This document shows positions 35,701 through 43,010 of a stretch of DNA of 64,000 bases, piece by piece (the stretch's first letter is position 1; each line of letters starts with the position of its first letter). This DNA is from Doris montereyensis. Its lineage: Eukaryota; Mollusca; Gastropoda; Nudibranchia; Dorididae. A model generated the notes under the pieces. That model ran no database searches. It was not told the origin of the DNA and saw nothing but the letters and a program-made list of their open reading frames with translations. Where the stretch lies: the NCBI GenBank assembly GCA_037039925.1, contig JAXRKP010000138.1, positions 1-64,000 of the forward strand, given 5' to 3'. The translations under genes were made by a program, and so were the position numbers.

Positions 35701-37846
35701 CTAGTTTTAGACACTTGCACATCGTGGATGTCTGTGAAAATAGATTAAAAAGTGGTTTCATTTTCTCTGGTTTTCTCTAAACATTCAAAATTGGACTTAC
35801 GTTGGGTTTTACTGTTGATATGTGTATCTTTGATCTGTCAATAAGAATTAAAAGCTATAATTTGGAAATGATGATTTAAATTTAGCAACTGGAAAGAATA
35901 GCTTGTACGGCTGGAAAGTACATAAAAAAGAGTGGATCTTCATGGGAAATGTTTGCTTTCCATCATGGCTGAATGATTCCTCTCTCCTATTTTTTATTTA
36001 AACACTACATCAGTTCTGCAAATTTATTTTCTTTCTGTAAAAAAATTATGAAGAATATTAAACGTAAGCAACTGTTGAATGTGTTAATTGTACTAAAGAT
36101 CCTACTGACTGACCATAGCAAGTTTGTTTATGTTCAAATCATGCTCTTTCAATGGATGTGTCAGGGCTAAGGGCCGAAACTAAAGGGGTCACCCACATAC
36201 ATTTGATTGCATTTGTGCCATTTGGAGTGTTGCACAGCTATTCCTTCCTTACCATACTCGGGCCTGATTAGAAGCTGTTTATGACATGAGCAGAAAGGCA
36301 CATCGTTAGAATATCCAGTGTTTAAGAAGGCCGTAAAAGACAGCTGCATTGTACTCAGGATAATGTAAAGTCAATCTGAAATTTGACCATCACATTTATG
36401 GACCATAAATCCGTCTTTTCTCATTTTTGGTTCCAGCTGACAAACTGCCTCTTAATGACCACTGATAACATCTATCTGTGTGCATTAGTAGTGTGTGTTA
36501 ATGTTGCACATTATAAGGGAATGTGTGCGTTTTTGAAAGTAGCCCAATACAACTGAAGACCTTCTGTGGGATATGGCGGTTGGCGGGTGCTGCTGGGTAG
36601 GTCCTACTCCTTTCCTTTCACTCTTTCACATGTCTTGCTTTCATCTTTCCGTTTCCTCTGAATTCATCCTGAAATCGCTGCATATGGTGAATGGGTTAGA
36701 TTTCAATGAAACAAACTATGCTATTGGGATAGCACTACTATAGCAGTTGGATGTGACAATTTCTTTCTTTCAGACGCTTAGCATTTGTATTAGTACATGA
36801 GAACAGCTTTCTTTAAATTTTGATTTCAAAATTGTATTTATTCACGCAGCAAATGAGACGCAAGTTGGAAGATGTGACAAGAAAACTTGAAATTCTGTAT
36901 GACAAACTGAGGGGCAATGTGGTGCGTATTGTTTTTATTCCCTGTGTGCCTTTATTCTTGAGATTATTTTCCTTTCTTGTGATACCCTCAATTATGTGGA
37001 TTTTTTTAAGGTGAAGAAGACATTTTTTTTTTATTAATACCTAAAAGCTATAAAGCCATCAAAGATTTCAATTTCAATCAAATCTCTGATGACTATAGCT
37101 TTTAGGTATGAAATTAATAGCATTTTCTAAGTATTTGATGAAATATTTACACTGACATTTCAATACCACAAAAAATAATTTCAAATGAACGTCCTGATGA
37201 GGGAATTTGAAGAGTTATAGTCAATTAATTGATTAATTAATTAGTTAAACAATAAAAAAAAATATAATATAATGTAATATATACATGCATACACACACAA
37301 AACACACTGCAGTCTTTAGATATATATCCAAATTCAGCACCATATAAATATGCAATTTAGTTTTTTTTATGTTACTGACTTGAATTACATATTATGAGAT
37401 ATTCCTGTGTCCTTGAGATTTAATGTCTAGTTTAGTTCCTTTCACGCACTGTGACAGTTTGGTTTTCCTGGCTATACACTATACTTTTCCAAAGTGGTCA
37501 ATATGATTGCAGAACTCACAACACAACTGATTTTCACCACACCTGTAGGTAGACGTGGGAATGGAAGTGCTTTGGCTTTGGTTGTGAAAAATATCTCGAA
37601 GAAACTGATATCTTTGTGGTTACAATTTTTTTAAGTTTTTCTTTAAATTATCCACAGCTATCCCAGTCTGTTATCAGTGGTTTGCATCAGATTGTACAAG
37701 CTGTCCAACAGTACGACTACAACACCAGCATCAACATATACACAGGACTGATTGCCCAGGGCAACTTTTCTGAGATTTCTAACTTCATACCGGCCATCAA
37801 AGTGCTTTTACAGGCGGCCTCACAGATGCAAGTCTATGTCCAGTGA
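11453..37846 (+). CDS. SEC31: SEC31, COPII outer-coat subunit (whole gene, 26 coding exons)
   Basis: This is the Sec31 subunit of the COPII coat. With Sec13 it forms the outer cage of ER-to-Golgi vesicles and stimulates Sar1 GTP hydrolysis through Sec23. Twenty-six exons with GT-AG borders spell, in order, an N-terminal WD40 propeller (about residues 1-370), an alpha-solenoid (about 390-780), a Pro/Gln/Asn-rich linker with a WNDPP motif (about 785-1110) and a C-terminal helical domain. The total is about 1195 residues, close to the roughly 1200 usual in animals. The start is the ATG at 11460 ([10 protein letters not shown]), eight bases after a splice acceptor, so at least one non-coding 5' exon lies upstream. 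The stop is TGA at 37844. Several exons carry single-base indels that break the raw reading frame. The coordinates span introns, and exons are listed separately. The identification is firm. Confidence 0.96.
11460..11572 (+). CDS. SEC31: SEC31 coding exon 1 (start, WD40 propeller)
   Basis: The ATG at 11460 opens [16 protein letters not shown], matching the conserved Sec31 N-terminus ([20 protein letters not shown]). An acceptor AG lies at 11451-11452 and the donor gtaaga follows 11572. The exon ends two bases into a codon (AG). Confidence 0.95.
11764..11818. repeat. TA microsatellite
   Basis: Perfect AT repeat in SEC31 intron 1. Confidence 0.97.
11986..12074 (+). CDS. SEC31: SEC31 coding exon 2 (WD40 propeller)
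   Basis: The acceptor is gacag and the donor gttagt. It encodes [18 protein letters not shown], then in the next frame [13 protein letters not shown]. The switch at about 12037 is best explained by one missing G. With it restored the exon is 90 bases and both junction phases fit. Confidence 0.88.
12425..12610 (+). CDS. SEC31: SEC31 coding exon 3 (WD40 propeller)
   Basis: It encodes [20 protein letters not shown], then after one missing G in a G run at about 12480-12484, [15 protein letters not shown] and [14 protein letters not shown]. These match the Sec31 blade 1-2 region (H-K-IW, GG-ENG-I-Y). The donor is gtgggt. Confidence 0.9.
13061..13156 (+). CDS. SEC31: SEC31 coding exon 4 (WD40 propeller)
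   Basis: Intact 96-base exon with acceptor tttcag and donor gtttgt, phase 0 at both ends. It reads [20 protein letters not shown] then [20 protein letters not shown] is a textbook WD repeat strand and a strong Sec31 match. Confidence 0.95.
14061..14195 (+). CDS. SEC31: SEC31 coding exon 5 (WD40 propeller)
   Basis: It encodes [20 protein letters not shown], then a blade ending in [14 protein letters not shown]. The expected V-V-W-D-L-R-K is garbled as VVGSAKNEP. Two missing bases near 14143 and one near 14157 explain this without changing the outer frame. The donor is gtaagt. Confidence 0.9.
14962..15106 (+). CDS. SEC31: SEC31 coding exon 6 (WD40 propeller)
   Basis: It encodes [20 protein letters not shown] then [10 protein letters not shown]. 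An extra T near 15050 and an extra base near 15064 shift the frame before and after the W-D-L-R strand. The exon then resumes with [12 protein letters not shown]. Without the two extra bases it has 47 codons plus two bases, matching exon 7. Confidence 0.88.
16974..17530 (-). mobile_element. piggyBac-type MITE with TTAA target duplication
   Basis: Both ends read TTAA followed by CCCTTTGAACCC facing inward, the diagnostic piggyBac terminus and target. Read on the minus strand, the interior holds a short start resembling a transposase N-terminus: MKRSAVQ, then [20 protein letters not shown], an acidic stretch like that of piggyBac proteins. No catalytic domain remains. It lies in SEC31 intron 6. 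Confidence 0.85.
17646..17757 (+). CDS. SEC31: SEC31 coding exon 7 (WD40 propeller)
   Basis: Intact exon [20 protein letters not shown] then [31 protein letters not shown] is a highly conserved Sec31 segment. The acceptor is gttcag. Exon 6 and exon 7 share a lysine codon across the junction. Confidence 0.95.
18403..18475 (-). mobile_element. 5'-truncated LINE 3' end (73 bases)
   Basis: TTTATCAGTTCCCATTCTAC preceded by CTTT repeats matches the 3' ends of the LINEs at 60285 and 48231. Only the last ~70 bases are present. It lies in SEC31 intron 7. Confidence 0.8.
18715..18867 (+). CDS. SEC31: SEC31 coding exon 8 (WD40 propeller, last blades)
   Basis: Intact 153-base exon: [40 protein letters not shown], then [24 protein letters not shown] and ASFDG-I-LYS-MGG are signature Sec31 motifs. 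The acceptor is ttcag and the donor gtaaat. Confidence 0.96.
19405..19535 (+). repeat. 130-bp interspersed repeat, copy 1
   Basis: Shares the layout GGGTGCTACTG, GAGGTCCTATT, a pyrimidine-rich middle, ATTCTGAGTTCACC and a 3' part ATGGTGGACTGGGTAAATT with copies at 21545, 36568, 40870 and 41803. Confidence 0.8.
19851..19977 (+). CDS. SEC31: SEC31 coding exon 9 (propeller to solenoid linker)
   Basis: It starts [20 protein letters not shown]. After one missing base near 19918 the next frame reads [17 protein letters not shown], the conserved KPPKWIR-PVGASF element that closes the propeller. A second missing base (T) near 19973 restores phase to exon 10. Donor gtaagc. Confidence 0.88.
20157..21178. 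mobile_element. TTAA-flanked 1-kb non-coding element, copy 2
   Basis: 1022 bases bounded by TTAA. The left end GGGGAGGAGTGGGTTCTG and the right end (reverse) GGGGAGTGGGTTCTGAAAG form terminal inverted repeats. It aligns with copy 1 over most of its length. Non-coding. It contains a YY1/X-box motif at 21036-21062 and lies in SEC31 intron 9. Confidence 0.88.
21309..21543. repeat. Long TTC/GAA trinucleotide tract
   Basis: About 235 bases of nearly pure CTT/TTC units with a few extra T, in SEC31 intron 9. A second, impure TTC tract follows at 21675-21783. Confidence 0.97.
21545..21660 (+). repeat. 130-bp interspersed repeat, copy 2
   Basis: GGTTGGTGGATGTTACTGG, then TAGGTTGTTCTTCTTTCC, TGTTTCCTCTCAATTAAC and TCTGAGATCATGGGATATGG. 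Inserted directly after the TTC tract. Confidence 0.75.
21904..22128 (+). CDS. SEC31: SEC31 coding exon 10 (start of alpha-solenoid)
   Basis: Intact 225-base exon. It opens [14 protein letters not shown], then a Pro-rich stretch, then [20 protein letters not shown] and a helical segment ending [16 protein letters not shown] and ISQVVTE are Sec31 landmarks. Donor gttagt. Confidence 0.95.
22360..22434 (+). CDS. SEC31: SEC31 coding exon 11 (alpha-solenoid)
   Basis: Intact 75-base exon [20 protein letters not shown] then ELALK, equivalent to the VNFE-D-R-K-LELLGY segment of animal Sec31. Acceptor cacag, donor gtaggt. Confidence 0.93.
22649..22743 (+). CDS. SEC31: SEC31 coding exon 12 (variable solenoid region)
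   Basis: [20 protein letters not shown] then [12 protein letters not shown]. This part of Sec31 is poorly conserved. The exon is supported by its polypyrimidine tract, a gtacaa donor, and exact phase fit to exons 11 and 13. Confidence 0.78.
22984..23047 (+). CDS. SEC31: SEC31 coding exon 13 (variable solenoid region)
   Basis: [20 protein letters not shown] plus K. It is 64 bases with acceptor ttcag and donor gtgaac. It is called on open frame and phase continuity (one base completing the glycine codon of exon 12), not on strong homology. Confidence 0.75.
23605..23716 (+). CDS. SEC31: SEC31 coding exon 14 (acidic solenoid linker)
   Basis: [20 protein letters not shown], then [18 protein letters not shown]. 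It is an acidic, Ser/Thr-rich spacer before the conserved helical repeat. It ends one base into the valine codon completed by exon 15. Acceptor ttgcag, donor gtaggt. Confidence 0.85.
24171..24258. repeat. 44-bp tandem duplication
   Basis: Two adjacent 44-base units (starting TATTGAATGGGAA, containing GACGATCTGCACAG), 42 of 44 identical, in SEC31 intron 14. Confidence 0.95.
24854..25029 (+). CDS. SEC31: SEC31 coding exon 15 (alpha-solenoid core)
   Basis: [20 protein letters not shown], then [20 protein letters not shown], then RTQKKYF. The D-GL--QAL-TGNFE-AV and MA-AI-LAIAGG-EL motifs are the best conserved part of the Sec31 solenoid. The exon is intact. Donor gtgagt. Confidence 0.96.
25389..25514 (+). 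CDS. SEC31: SEC31 coding exon 16 (alpha-solenoid core)
   Basis: [20 protein letters not shown], then [15 protein letters not shown]. One missing G near 25493 shifts the end. The restored frame reads EEFSLLC, as in the family, and its phase fits exon 17. Donor gtacgt. Confidence 0.92.
25907..26053 (+). CDS. SEC31: SEC31 coding exon 17 (alpha-solenoid core)
   Basis: It opens [20 protein letters not shown] then CYICS. A missing G near 25982 leads to [19 protein letters not shown], and a missing C near 26040 gives LALQ at the donor gtagta. CYICSGNV and the W of VENW are family landmarks. Confidence 0.92.
26386..26556 (+). CDS. SEC31: SEC31 coding exon 18 (end of alpha-solenoid)
   Basis: Intact 171-base exon: [20 protein letters not shown], then [20 protein letters not shown], then YLSDTSD. 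DL-EKV--LR-AV and KLSQYA-LLAAQG-L--AL match animal Sec31 closely. Acceptor catag, donor gtaaag. Confidence 0.96.
26996..27314 (+). CDS. SEC31: SEC31 coding exon 19 (solenoid end, start of Pro/Gln linker)
   Basis: [19 protein letters not shown] closes the solenoid (compare LRDRL-RA-G in the family). A low-complexity Tyr/Gln/Thr/Ser linker with [18 protein letters not shown] follows. At 319 bases it is the longest coding exon, open throughout. Donor gtaacc. Confidence 0.93.
27350..27420 (-). mobile_element. SINE-like 3' tail
   Basis: On the minus strand, GTACAGCGCCTAGAGC is followed by CTATAAATCCATC and TTATTATTAATA. This is the same tail grammar as the SINE ending near 7386 and the GCGCTGTATAAATC tail near 13320. 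The 5' part is not recognisable. Confidence 0.45.
27880..28009 (+). CDS. SEC31: SEC31 coding exon 20 (Pro/Gln/Asn linker)
   Basis: [20 protein letters not shown], then [20 protein letters not shown] and HGYK. It is disordered-type sequence typical of the Sec23-binding linker. Acceptor tttccag. The tacaagtagga context gives a plausible donor after 28009. Confidence 0.85.
29190..29560. repeat. AGATCT/CTAGAT-rich patch
   Basis: Dense, irregular repetition of TAGATCTAGA words with two longer near-repeats (ACAATGTTGACAATGACGTAGATC and a second copy about 120 bases later). In SEC31 intron 20. Similar patches lie at 8500-8650, 10690-10745, 32755-32775, 59740-59825 and 63805-63855. Confidence 0.7.
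29662..29736. repeat. TA microsatellite
   Basis: Perfect AT repeat of about 37 units in SEC31 intron 20. Confidence 0.97.
29849..30050 (+). CDS. SEC31: SEC31 coding exon 21 (linker with WNDPP motif)
   Basis: It opens [15 protein letters not shown] and closes in another frame with [18 protein letters not shown] before donor gtatgt. W-N-D-P-P is the conserved Sec31 active peptide. In yeast the Trp-Asn pair reaches the Sec23/Sar1 catalytic site. At least one indel lies in the low-complexity middle, and the junction with exon 20 also needs a one-base correction. Confidence 0.85.
30323..30445 (+). CDS. SEC31: SEC31 coding exon 22 (Pro-rich linker)
   Basis: [20 protein letters not shown], then [20 protein letters not shown] plus Q. 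It has 41 codons, phase 0 at both ends. Acceptor tttcag, donor gtatgg. Low complexity but open and in register with its neighbours. Confidence 0.85.
31908..31993 (+). CDS. SEC31: SEC31 coding exon 23 (Pro/Gln linker)
   Basis: It reads ASQPYN, then in the next frame [19 protein letters not shown] and TSQ before donor gtgaga. One missing C in the CCC run near 31928 reconciles the two. The restored length is 87 bases, phase 0. Confidence 0.8.
32090..32400 (-). mobile_element. tRNA-derived SINE
   Basis: Read on the minus strand from about 32385, TAGCCTAGTGATTAAATCG (box A-like) is followed by CCTGGGTTTGATTTTTGGC (box B-like) at tRNA spacing, then a body of about 250 bases. It is diverged from any functional tRNA. 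In SEC31 intron 23. Confidence 0.65.
35080..35200 (+). repeat. 130-bp interspersed repeat, partial copy
   Basis: The 3' half of the family is recognisable (CAATTCACCCTGAGATCAGC, then ATGGTGGCCAGG). The 5' half is diverged. Confidence 0.55.
35249..35370 (+). CDS. SEC31: SEC31 coding exon 24 (start of C-terminal helical domain)
   Basis: It encodes [20 protein letters not shown] then [25 protein letters not shown] matches the conserved start of the Sec31 C-terminal domain. The 5' phase differs by one base from exon 23, so one indel or a missed small exon is likely. Donor gtaagc. Confidence 0.92.
36568..36718 (+). repeat. 130-bp interspersed repeat, copy 4
   Basis: GGTTGGCGGGTGCTGCTGGG, TAGGTCCTACTCCTTTCC, CGTTTCCTCTGAATTCATCC and ATATGGTGAATGGGTTAG. 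A well-preserved copy in SEC31 intron 24. Confidence 0.85.
36850..36921 (+). CDS. SEC31: SEC31 coding exon 25 (C-terminal helical domain)
   Basis: [20 protein letters not shown] then RGNV. RKL-D---RLE-LYDKLR is nearly invariant in Sec31. Exactly 24 codons. Donor gtgcgt. Confidence 0.95.
37033..37118. repeat. Small hairpin (fold-back) element
   Basis: Left arm ATTAATACCTAAAAGCTATA and right arm TATAGCTTTTAGGTATGAAA are near-perfect complements. The inner arms (GCCATCAAAGATTT / AAATCTCTGATG) also pair around a ~12-base loop. MITE-like, in SEC31 intron 25. Confidence 0.85.
37658..37846 (+). CDS. SEC31: SEC31 coding exon 26 (C-terminus and stop)
   Basis: [40 protein letters not shown] and [15 protein letters not shown] precede TGA at 37844. 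SGLH-I----Q---Y--- and NFSE-S-F-P--KVL match the family's C-terminal helices. Intact. Confidence 0.96.
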   Translation, partial: LSQSVISGLHQIVQAVQQYDYNTSINIYTGLIAQGNFSEISNFIPAIKVLLQAASQMQVYVQ

Positions 37847-37944
37847 AAAGAGAATGTGATGAAACTACTCTTAGCCGTTGGTTTATTATTATTTTTCATT
37901 TGAGTTGGGGGTTGTTTTTTGGGGGTTTTCTAGTTCAAGAAATA

Positions 37945-38050
37945 TATTATTATTATGTTTATTATTATTATTGTTTATTATTTTTATTATTATTGATTAT
38001 TTTATTATTATTATTATAATTATTATTATGTTTATTATTATTATTATATG
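37945..38050. repeat. TTA trinucleotide-rich tract
   Basis: Impure TTA/ATT microsatellite just after the SEC31 stop, probably in the 3' UTR. Confidence 0.9.
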
Positions 38051-39457
38051 TTATTTCTTAGGCGTTTATCTCTTATTATATAAAAATAGAGAATGATTGT
38101 GTCAATGATCGATTATCAGCAGATTGTAATATTTCAAACGGTGATCTGTTGTCCATACACGTTGATAAATAGGTATTTTAAGAAAGTTTAAAGCTTGAGC
38201 TACTTTGATGTTTCTTGTGTAAAGGTTTTTGTTTTCTATTGTTTCTTGAAAGGTCTTTGTGTACAAACTATCATATGTATAACTAAATGAGGAAAACCAT
38301 ATTTTCCATAAAAGAAGAGTTGAGATTTTAATGGAGTTTCAAAAATCTTTTATTGTTTTACAAATATTTGCACAATACATTTGAATTGAAAATTTAAATG
38401 TAATATTTACTTGAGCTTATTGATAGTTGAATCATATGTGTTGTAGTATTTCATACTTGATTGAACGGGATGAACAAAGCATGCGTTGTTTATGAGTTGC
38501 CAAATTGATTATCACCATTTTGGTGTGATTTCATAATTAGAATTAATCTTCTTAGCTTCTTTCTTTTTTTATGAGGGCATTTCTCTATTTATTTTCCCCT
38601 CTCATGGATATAAGTAAATGATCGTTTGTCTGTCTTTCAGGGCTAATTGTATGAAATAGGTAAATTAAATTCAGTGTGATAGAATTATCTTTTTATCACT
38701 TGTGTTATCTTGAATTGTAACTGGTAAAGATACGGATATGATTCCACCTTAACCTTTAGCGCTCCACAATGTTGCTTACCACTGGCTCTGTAGTTTATTC
38801 ATAACTTCCTAGCGCCAGTTACACCCACATTCATTTTATCGTCTTTTTTCAACATCCAAGTAGGAACAACATTCCAATTCCTCTCTACGTAAATAGAAAG
38901 TAGAAGAATGGAAAGATAAATGGCTATTAACAATCTTGATTCGCAGAGCATTTGTTTTAGATTGTTTTTGGGTTTGCGTGGAAGAAAAGATTATTGTGTT
39001 GATGATGACTAGCCAGGTCCATCTCCTACTATTTTTCACCTGTTTCATAAACCTCAGATGCATGTAAATGAATAATTTCTATAGAATAGTGATAATGAAG
39101 AGGGCTCATTTACAGTATACGAAAATTTTCATTAAAATCAGACCTTCACTAATCAAGTCGTGAAAAACAAAATGTAATAGATCTAAAACCTGTATAATAG
39201 TTTCCAGTGATTTTATTTAGAATCTGATAGGATGCTAAGGGTTAAATTATGATTGAATTCAGTGAACCTTTTTGTTTTTCGTGTTATTTTACAGCAGACT
39301 TAAAATACAATGTGCAATGGAAAAAATGAGGACATTATCTTAGTTCTTTCTGTGATATTTTCACTTAATTACTTCATCATGTATACATTTTATCTAGATT
39401 TCTGTTTATAACGACAAAGGTTTTATTCACTGTTCCCTTTCAATATATTGATCCCGA

Positions 39458-39463
39458 AATAAA
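39458..39463 (+). terminator. Candidate SEC31 poly(A) signal
   Basis: This is the first AATAAA I find after the stop codon. Alternatives at 40306-40311, 40461-40466 and 41382-41387 are equally good hexamers, so the choice is uncertain. Confidence 0.3.
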
Positions 39464-40869
39464 ACTTAACGTCCGACTGAAGTCACTGGTTTGGAAAAGA
39501 GCCTAAAACTAAAAGAAAAAAAATGCAATTTACAAAGGTTTTCCTCTTCAGGTCGAAGTCAACAGATTTTTGATGCATTTCTAGATCCACCTATATATTA
39601 CTGTCAATGAAAACAAAACAAAATGCGAAAATCATTATGCCAATGACTTCATCATTTTATTGTCTTTACGTCTTAGATTTTCTTCATTTCGTTTTCTGCA
39701 TCTCACCTCAATATGACATGAGCAAGTATATTTGTAATCGGGGTTGTCACACCTTCGCATTTCTGCAAAATTTTCTCTTGTAAGTTGAGCCGCAGACATC
39801 TGCATTCATGGTAGTGATCACTGTGGTTACTCAGGCAGGGTACCACAGGCGACATTGTTTGACAATAGTCCTCAGTGGTCACAGATATCAATCAAGGATA
39901 ATTTTGAAACATCTGTCACAAGAAAGTTTTACTCAAATCTGAGTTTCAAAAAGGACTTTAATGATACAAGAATATATTCAGCAATTCTGGTAATTGCTAA
40001 ATATCTTACATTGAAAAGGTTTTCTTTCTCTTTACTATTTTACTTGTATACCCATCTTTTTCATGCTGTTTATCATATCAATGGAAGTCTGAAAGTGTAT
40101 ACATTGTATATTATTATATTGATCAAATCTAATATTTTTGTTGAAATGTTTTCTGGCAAAGGGTCTTTTTTACAGGACAATATATCGCCCCTGTTATGTT
40201 TAGTATCAGATTTATTTTTCTTCTTTCTTAAAACTTTCTTTTTTTTCATTTGACCATTATGTATGGCAACTTTGTTTTTCATTCTTATCTCATCTGAGTA
40301 GTGATAATAAAGTACTCACTTCCTTTATTTTGATTTTTCTAGTTTTGAAAGTAGCAGACTTTTGTAAATATTGTGTGTTAGTGAGCTGTTAGTTTTTTGT
40401 GTGTCTAGTTTTCCTTGTTCTTTGTTTTGCTTTGATTTGGTTAATCTTTACTTTTCTTTCAATAAATTATAAATATTGCCCGTATAAAAGTAATACAAAT
40501 TTGGAATTTTATTGAAAAGTAGTAGGCATTGGATCCTGTTTTGCTTACAATTCTGTCACTGACTATGTTGAATGTTACTGTTAACACTACCTCCATCTTC
40601 TAGCCCCAACTCCTCCACCCTTTTTTCTTCCACTCAATGTCTACTACATGTATATGTCTTCATGCAAAAGCCTAAAAGAGCATACTTATTCTAATAGTTC
40701 AACACTGCAAGCTCTTTCTTTCCTCGTCTCTTTTTTAGTTTTGAACATCCACTTTCCCGTAATCCTTTGCTTTTTGGGTTGATGGGTTTTTCCTTTCATT
40801 TCATCAATAACTAACTTTAACATGTAGCATTCATCTCATGAGAATAAAAAGGATTTTACTGCATAAGAG

Positions 40870-41003
40870 CTGTAGTGGTTGGCGGGGCGATGCTGGTGGT
40901 AGGTCCTATTTCTTTCCTTCCCTTATCTTTATATTGCTGTTTCCTCTTAAATCACCCTGAGATCACTGCAATGGTGGATGAGGTAAATTTCAATGAAACA
41001 ACA
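40870..41003 (+). repeat. 130-bp interspersed repeat, copy 5
   Basis: GTGGTTGGCGGGGCGATGCT, then TAGGTCCTATTTCTTTCC, AATCACCCTGAGATCACTGC and ATGGTGGATGAGGTAAATTT. Confidence 0.85.
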
Positions 41004-41802
41004 CATACAAGCATAAGAGCTTTCTGTGAGAGCATGTGTTTGTGTGTTTATGTGTACTATGTGTATATCGTGTGCCCATGCGTATTAATGTGATTATGAA
41101 TGTAATTAATGCAAGTTACACAGTGTCAAAAAGAAATGATGGACGTTGGATATTCTTTAGTCAAAATGCTGCTGCTGCATGTTTTATTCTATCCTATTTA
41201 ATGAAGTATTAATCATTGACCACCTTTGTTTTTGTCTGTGTGTACATCGTAATGAAATCATAAGTGTAGATGAAGAAAGATGCTTTTTCTTTCATCACCT
41301 GGTTGATGAAACTTGTGCAGTGTGTAAAGTGACATATTTTTGTCATTGAATGTCATGTTGCCTCTCATGCGTCTTGTCAATAATAAACATGTAAGTAACT
41401 AGTGTAAACAATCACTTGTTGTCCTTTTTAAAGTTGATATCCCTATCAAATTTGATGTAACTATGGTGATATGCAGAGTAACTTCATTGAATTGGGATCG
41501 GCACGACAATGAATACATCCGTTATCTGGAACTCTTTTCCTGTGGTATTTTAAGTTACATTTACAATTGAAAATTAATGTGAGAAAAGACAAGAATTTAT
41601 TTATGTGCACACCGAAAAACAGATTTTCCTGAAATTTTGATTGAGTCGTTGAGTCCACGAAATAATATAAGGGATTTGGAATATTTAAATTAACATACAA
41701 AAATACATGTACTGCCAGCCTGTCACAGGAAAATTTGTGTTTAAAAACTTTGTTCTTTTGAAGTTTCATCTTCCTAAAAAAATATTACCGTAAGAACCAT
41801 GG

Positions 41803-41928
41803 TCGGTTGGCAGGTGCTGCTGGTAGGTTCTTCTTCTTTCCTTTCACTCTTTCATCTTACAGTTTCGTCTTAATTCACCCTAAGATCACCTCGAATGGTG
41901 GATGGGGTAAATTCAATTAAACAAAATG
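41803..41928 (+). repeat. 130-bp interspersed repeat, copy 6
   Basis: GTTGGCAGGTGCTGCTGGTA, TTCACTCTTTCATCTTAC, AATTCACCCTAAGATCACC and ATGGTGGATGGGGTAAATTC. Same strand as all the other copies. Confidence 0.85.
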
Positions 41929-42056
41929 TAAGAACCTTATATGGACGCTTATTGAAGCTAGAATGACATCGAAAGAACAATGTCCCAGCATTAAAGAAGT
42001 GTAAGAAAAGACAAGACACTAGACAGTGTTTATTTATTTGGTTCTTACAGTAATTT

Positions 42057-43010
42057 TTAAAGGAATATGAAACCAGCCATTAGACAAATCTAGTTTCTTG
42101 AATTACTGGATAGAGCAGTTGATTCCCTTCACAATCATACCATAAAAGAAGCTCAGTATTGATTCTTTGAATTTACACAATTTTTTTATAAACTACACTT
42201 GGCCAAAAAAACCTTAAACATATCTGTTGTACTATAAAAGCCAGTAATTTTGTCTAAAGTATTGCAAGTTGGTACTCATTTTAATCATCACAATGTACTC
42301 TATCCAAAATATCTACTTCTGACGAATTGCACATAATATTGCCTTAGCTTAGATCAACAGGAAAATATGTGACATATTCCACGCACCTGTTATCGAAATG
42401 TGCCACCCACGACTTGAGTATGGCTAGTATAAGGCAGTTGAACGGGGTCAAGAAGAATTAGTTGAGAGCCTCTCAAGGGTTTATAGTGCTTCAAGTATTA
42501 TCCTACTCATTTCTAGGTTCATGTGAGAAAAACTTTCAAAATCAAATAACAGAAAAAATCATTTCAAATACGATTTTCTCACCATGTTTTGTTAGTAGTT
42601 ACTTTTTGACAACGGTTTATTATTTTCTTTTGTATTTATATATAGTCCGGAATTTGGTATATAGCATCAATAGAAATAAAACAATTGCTCGTAGCAATTT
42701 TCAAAATTTTACATAAAAACTATTGGCCAAAAAATGGAAAAGTTGCTTGCTTTATAACATTTTTAAAAAAAAGAATCACTTAGCAATGCTAGATTATGGA
42801 CCAAATAATCTGTGTGCAAAGTTACCACCAAATCTGTTCAAAGCTAACAATCTTTATGAATTAAAGTTGACCATTATTGTTATCATTATGAAAATCAACA
42901 TAATGGCGTTTCCATGGTAACCATATAAAAACACACCTTTTTATCCAGTTTTATTTAGCTGATTTAGACATGCTCAGTTGAATGGTAGTGGTTGAAATTG
43001 TCTATTTTAA
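42057..43010. mobile_element. TTAA-flanked non-coding element, copy 3 (diverged)
   Basis: Aligns with copies 1 and 2 (GGATAGAGCAGTTGATTCCC, CATAAAAGAAGCTCAGTATT, GATTCTTTGAATTTACAC). TTAA occurs at 42057 and 43007, but the inverted ends have decayed. Carries a YY1/X-box motif at 42897-42921. Confidence 0.68.

Larger units (their letters stand above)
25030..37657 (+). other. SEC31 introns 15-25
   Basis: Introns 15-18 show no element I can name. Intron 19 (27315-27879) has a SINE-like tail on the minus strand near 27350-27420. Intron 20 (28010-29848) has AGATCT-rich sequence and a long TA tract. Introns 21 and 22 (30051-31907) are AT-rich with mono-nucleotide runs. Intron 23 (31994-35248) has a tRNA-derived SINE on the minus strand and part of a 130-bp repeat. 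Intron 24 has a full 130-bp repeat. Intron 25 has a small hairpin MITE. Confidence 0.75.
37847..41400 (+). other. SEC31 3' UTR / downstream flank
   Basis: AT-rich non-coding sequence after the SEC31 stop, with an ATT-rich microsatellite (about 37945-38050) and one 130-bp interspersed repeat (about 40870-41003). AATAAA hexamers occur at 39458, 40306, 40461 and 41382. Which of them ends the transcript cannot be told from sequence alone. Confidence 0.6.

Noticed and set aside
11453..37846. SEC31 as a pseudogene
   Set aside because: All splice sites are intact, the indels are of the homopolymer type, and correction restores every affected coding junction checked except the loosely resolved exon 20-21 and 23-24 joins.
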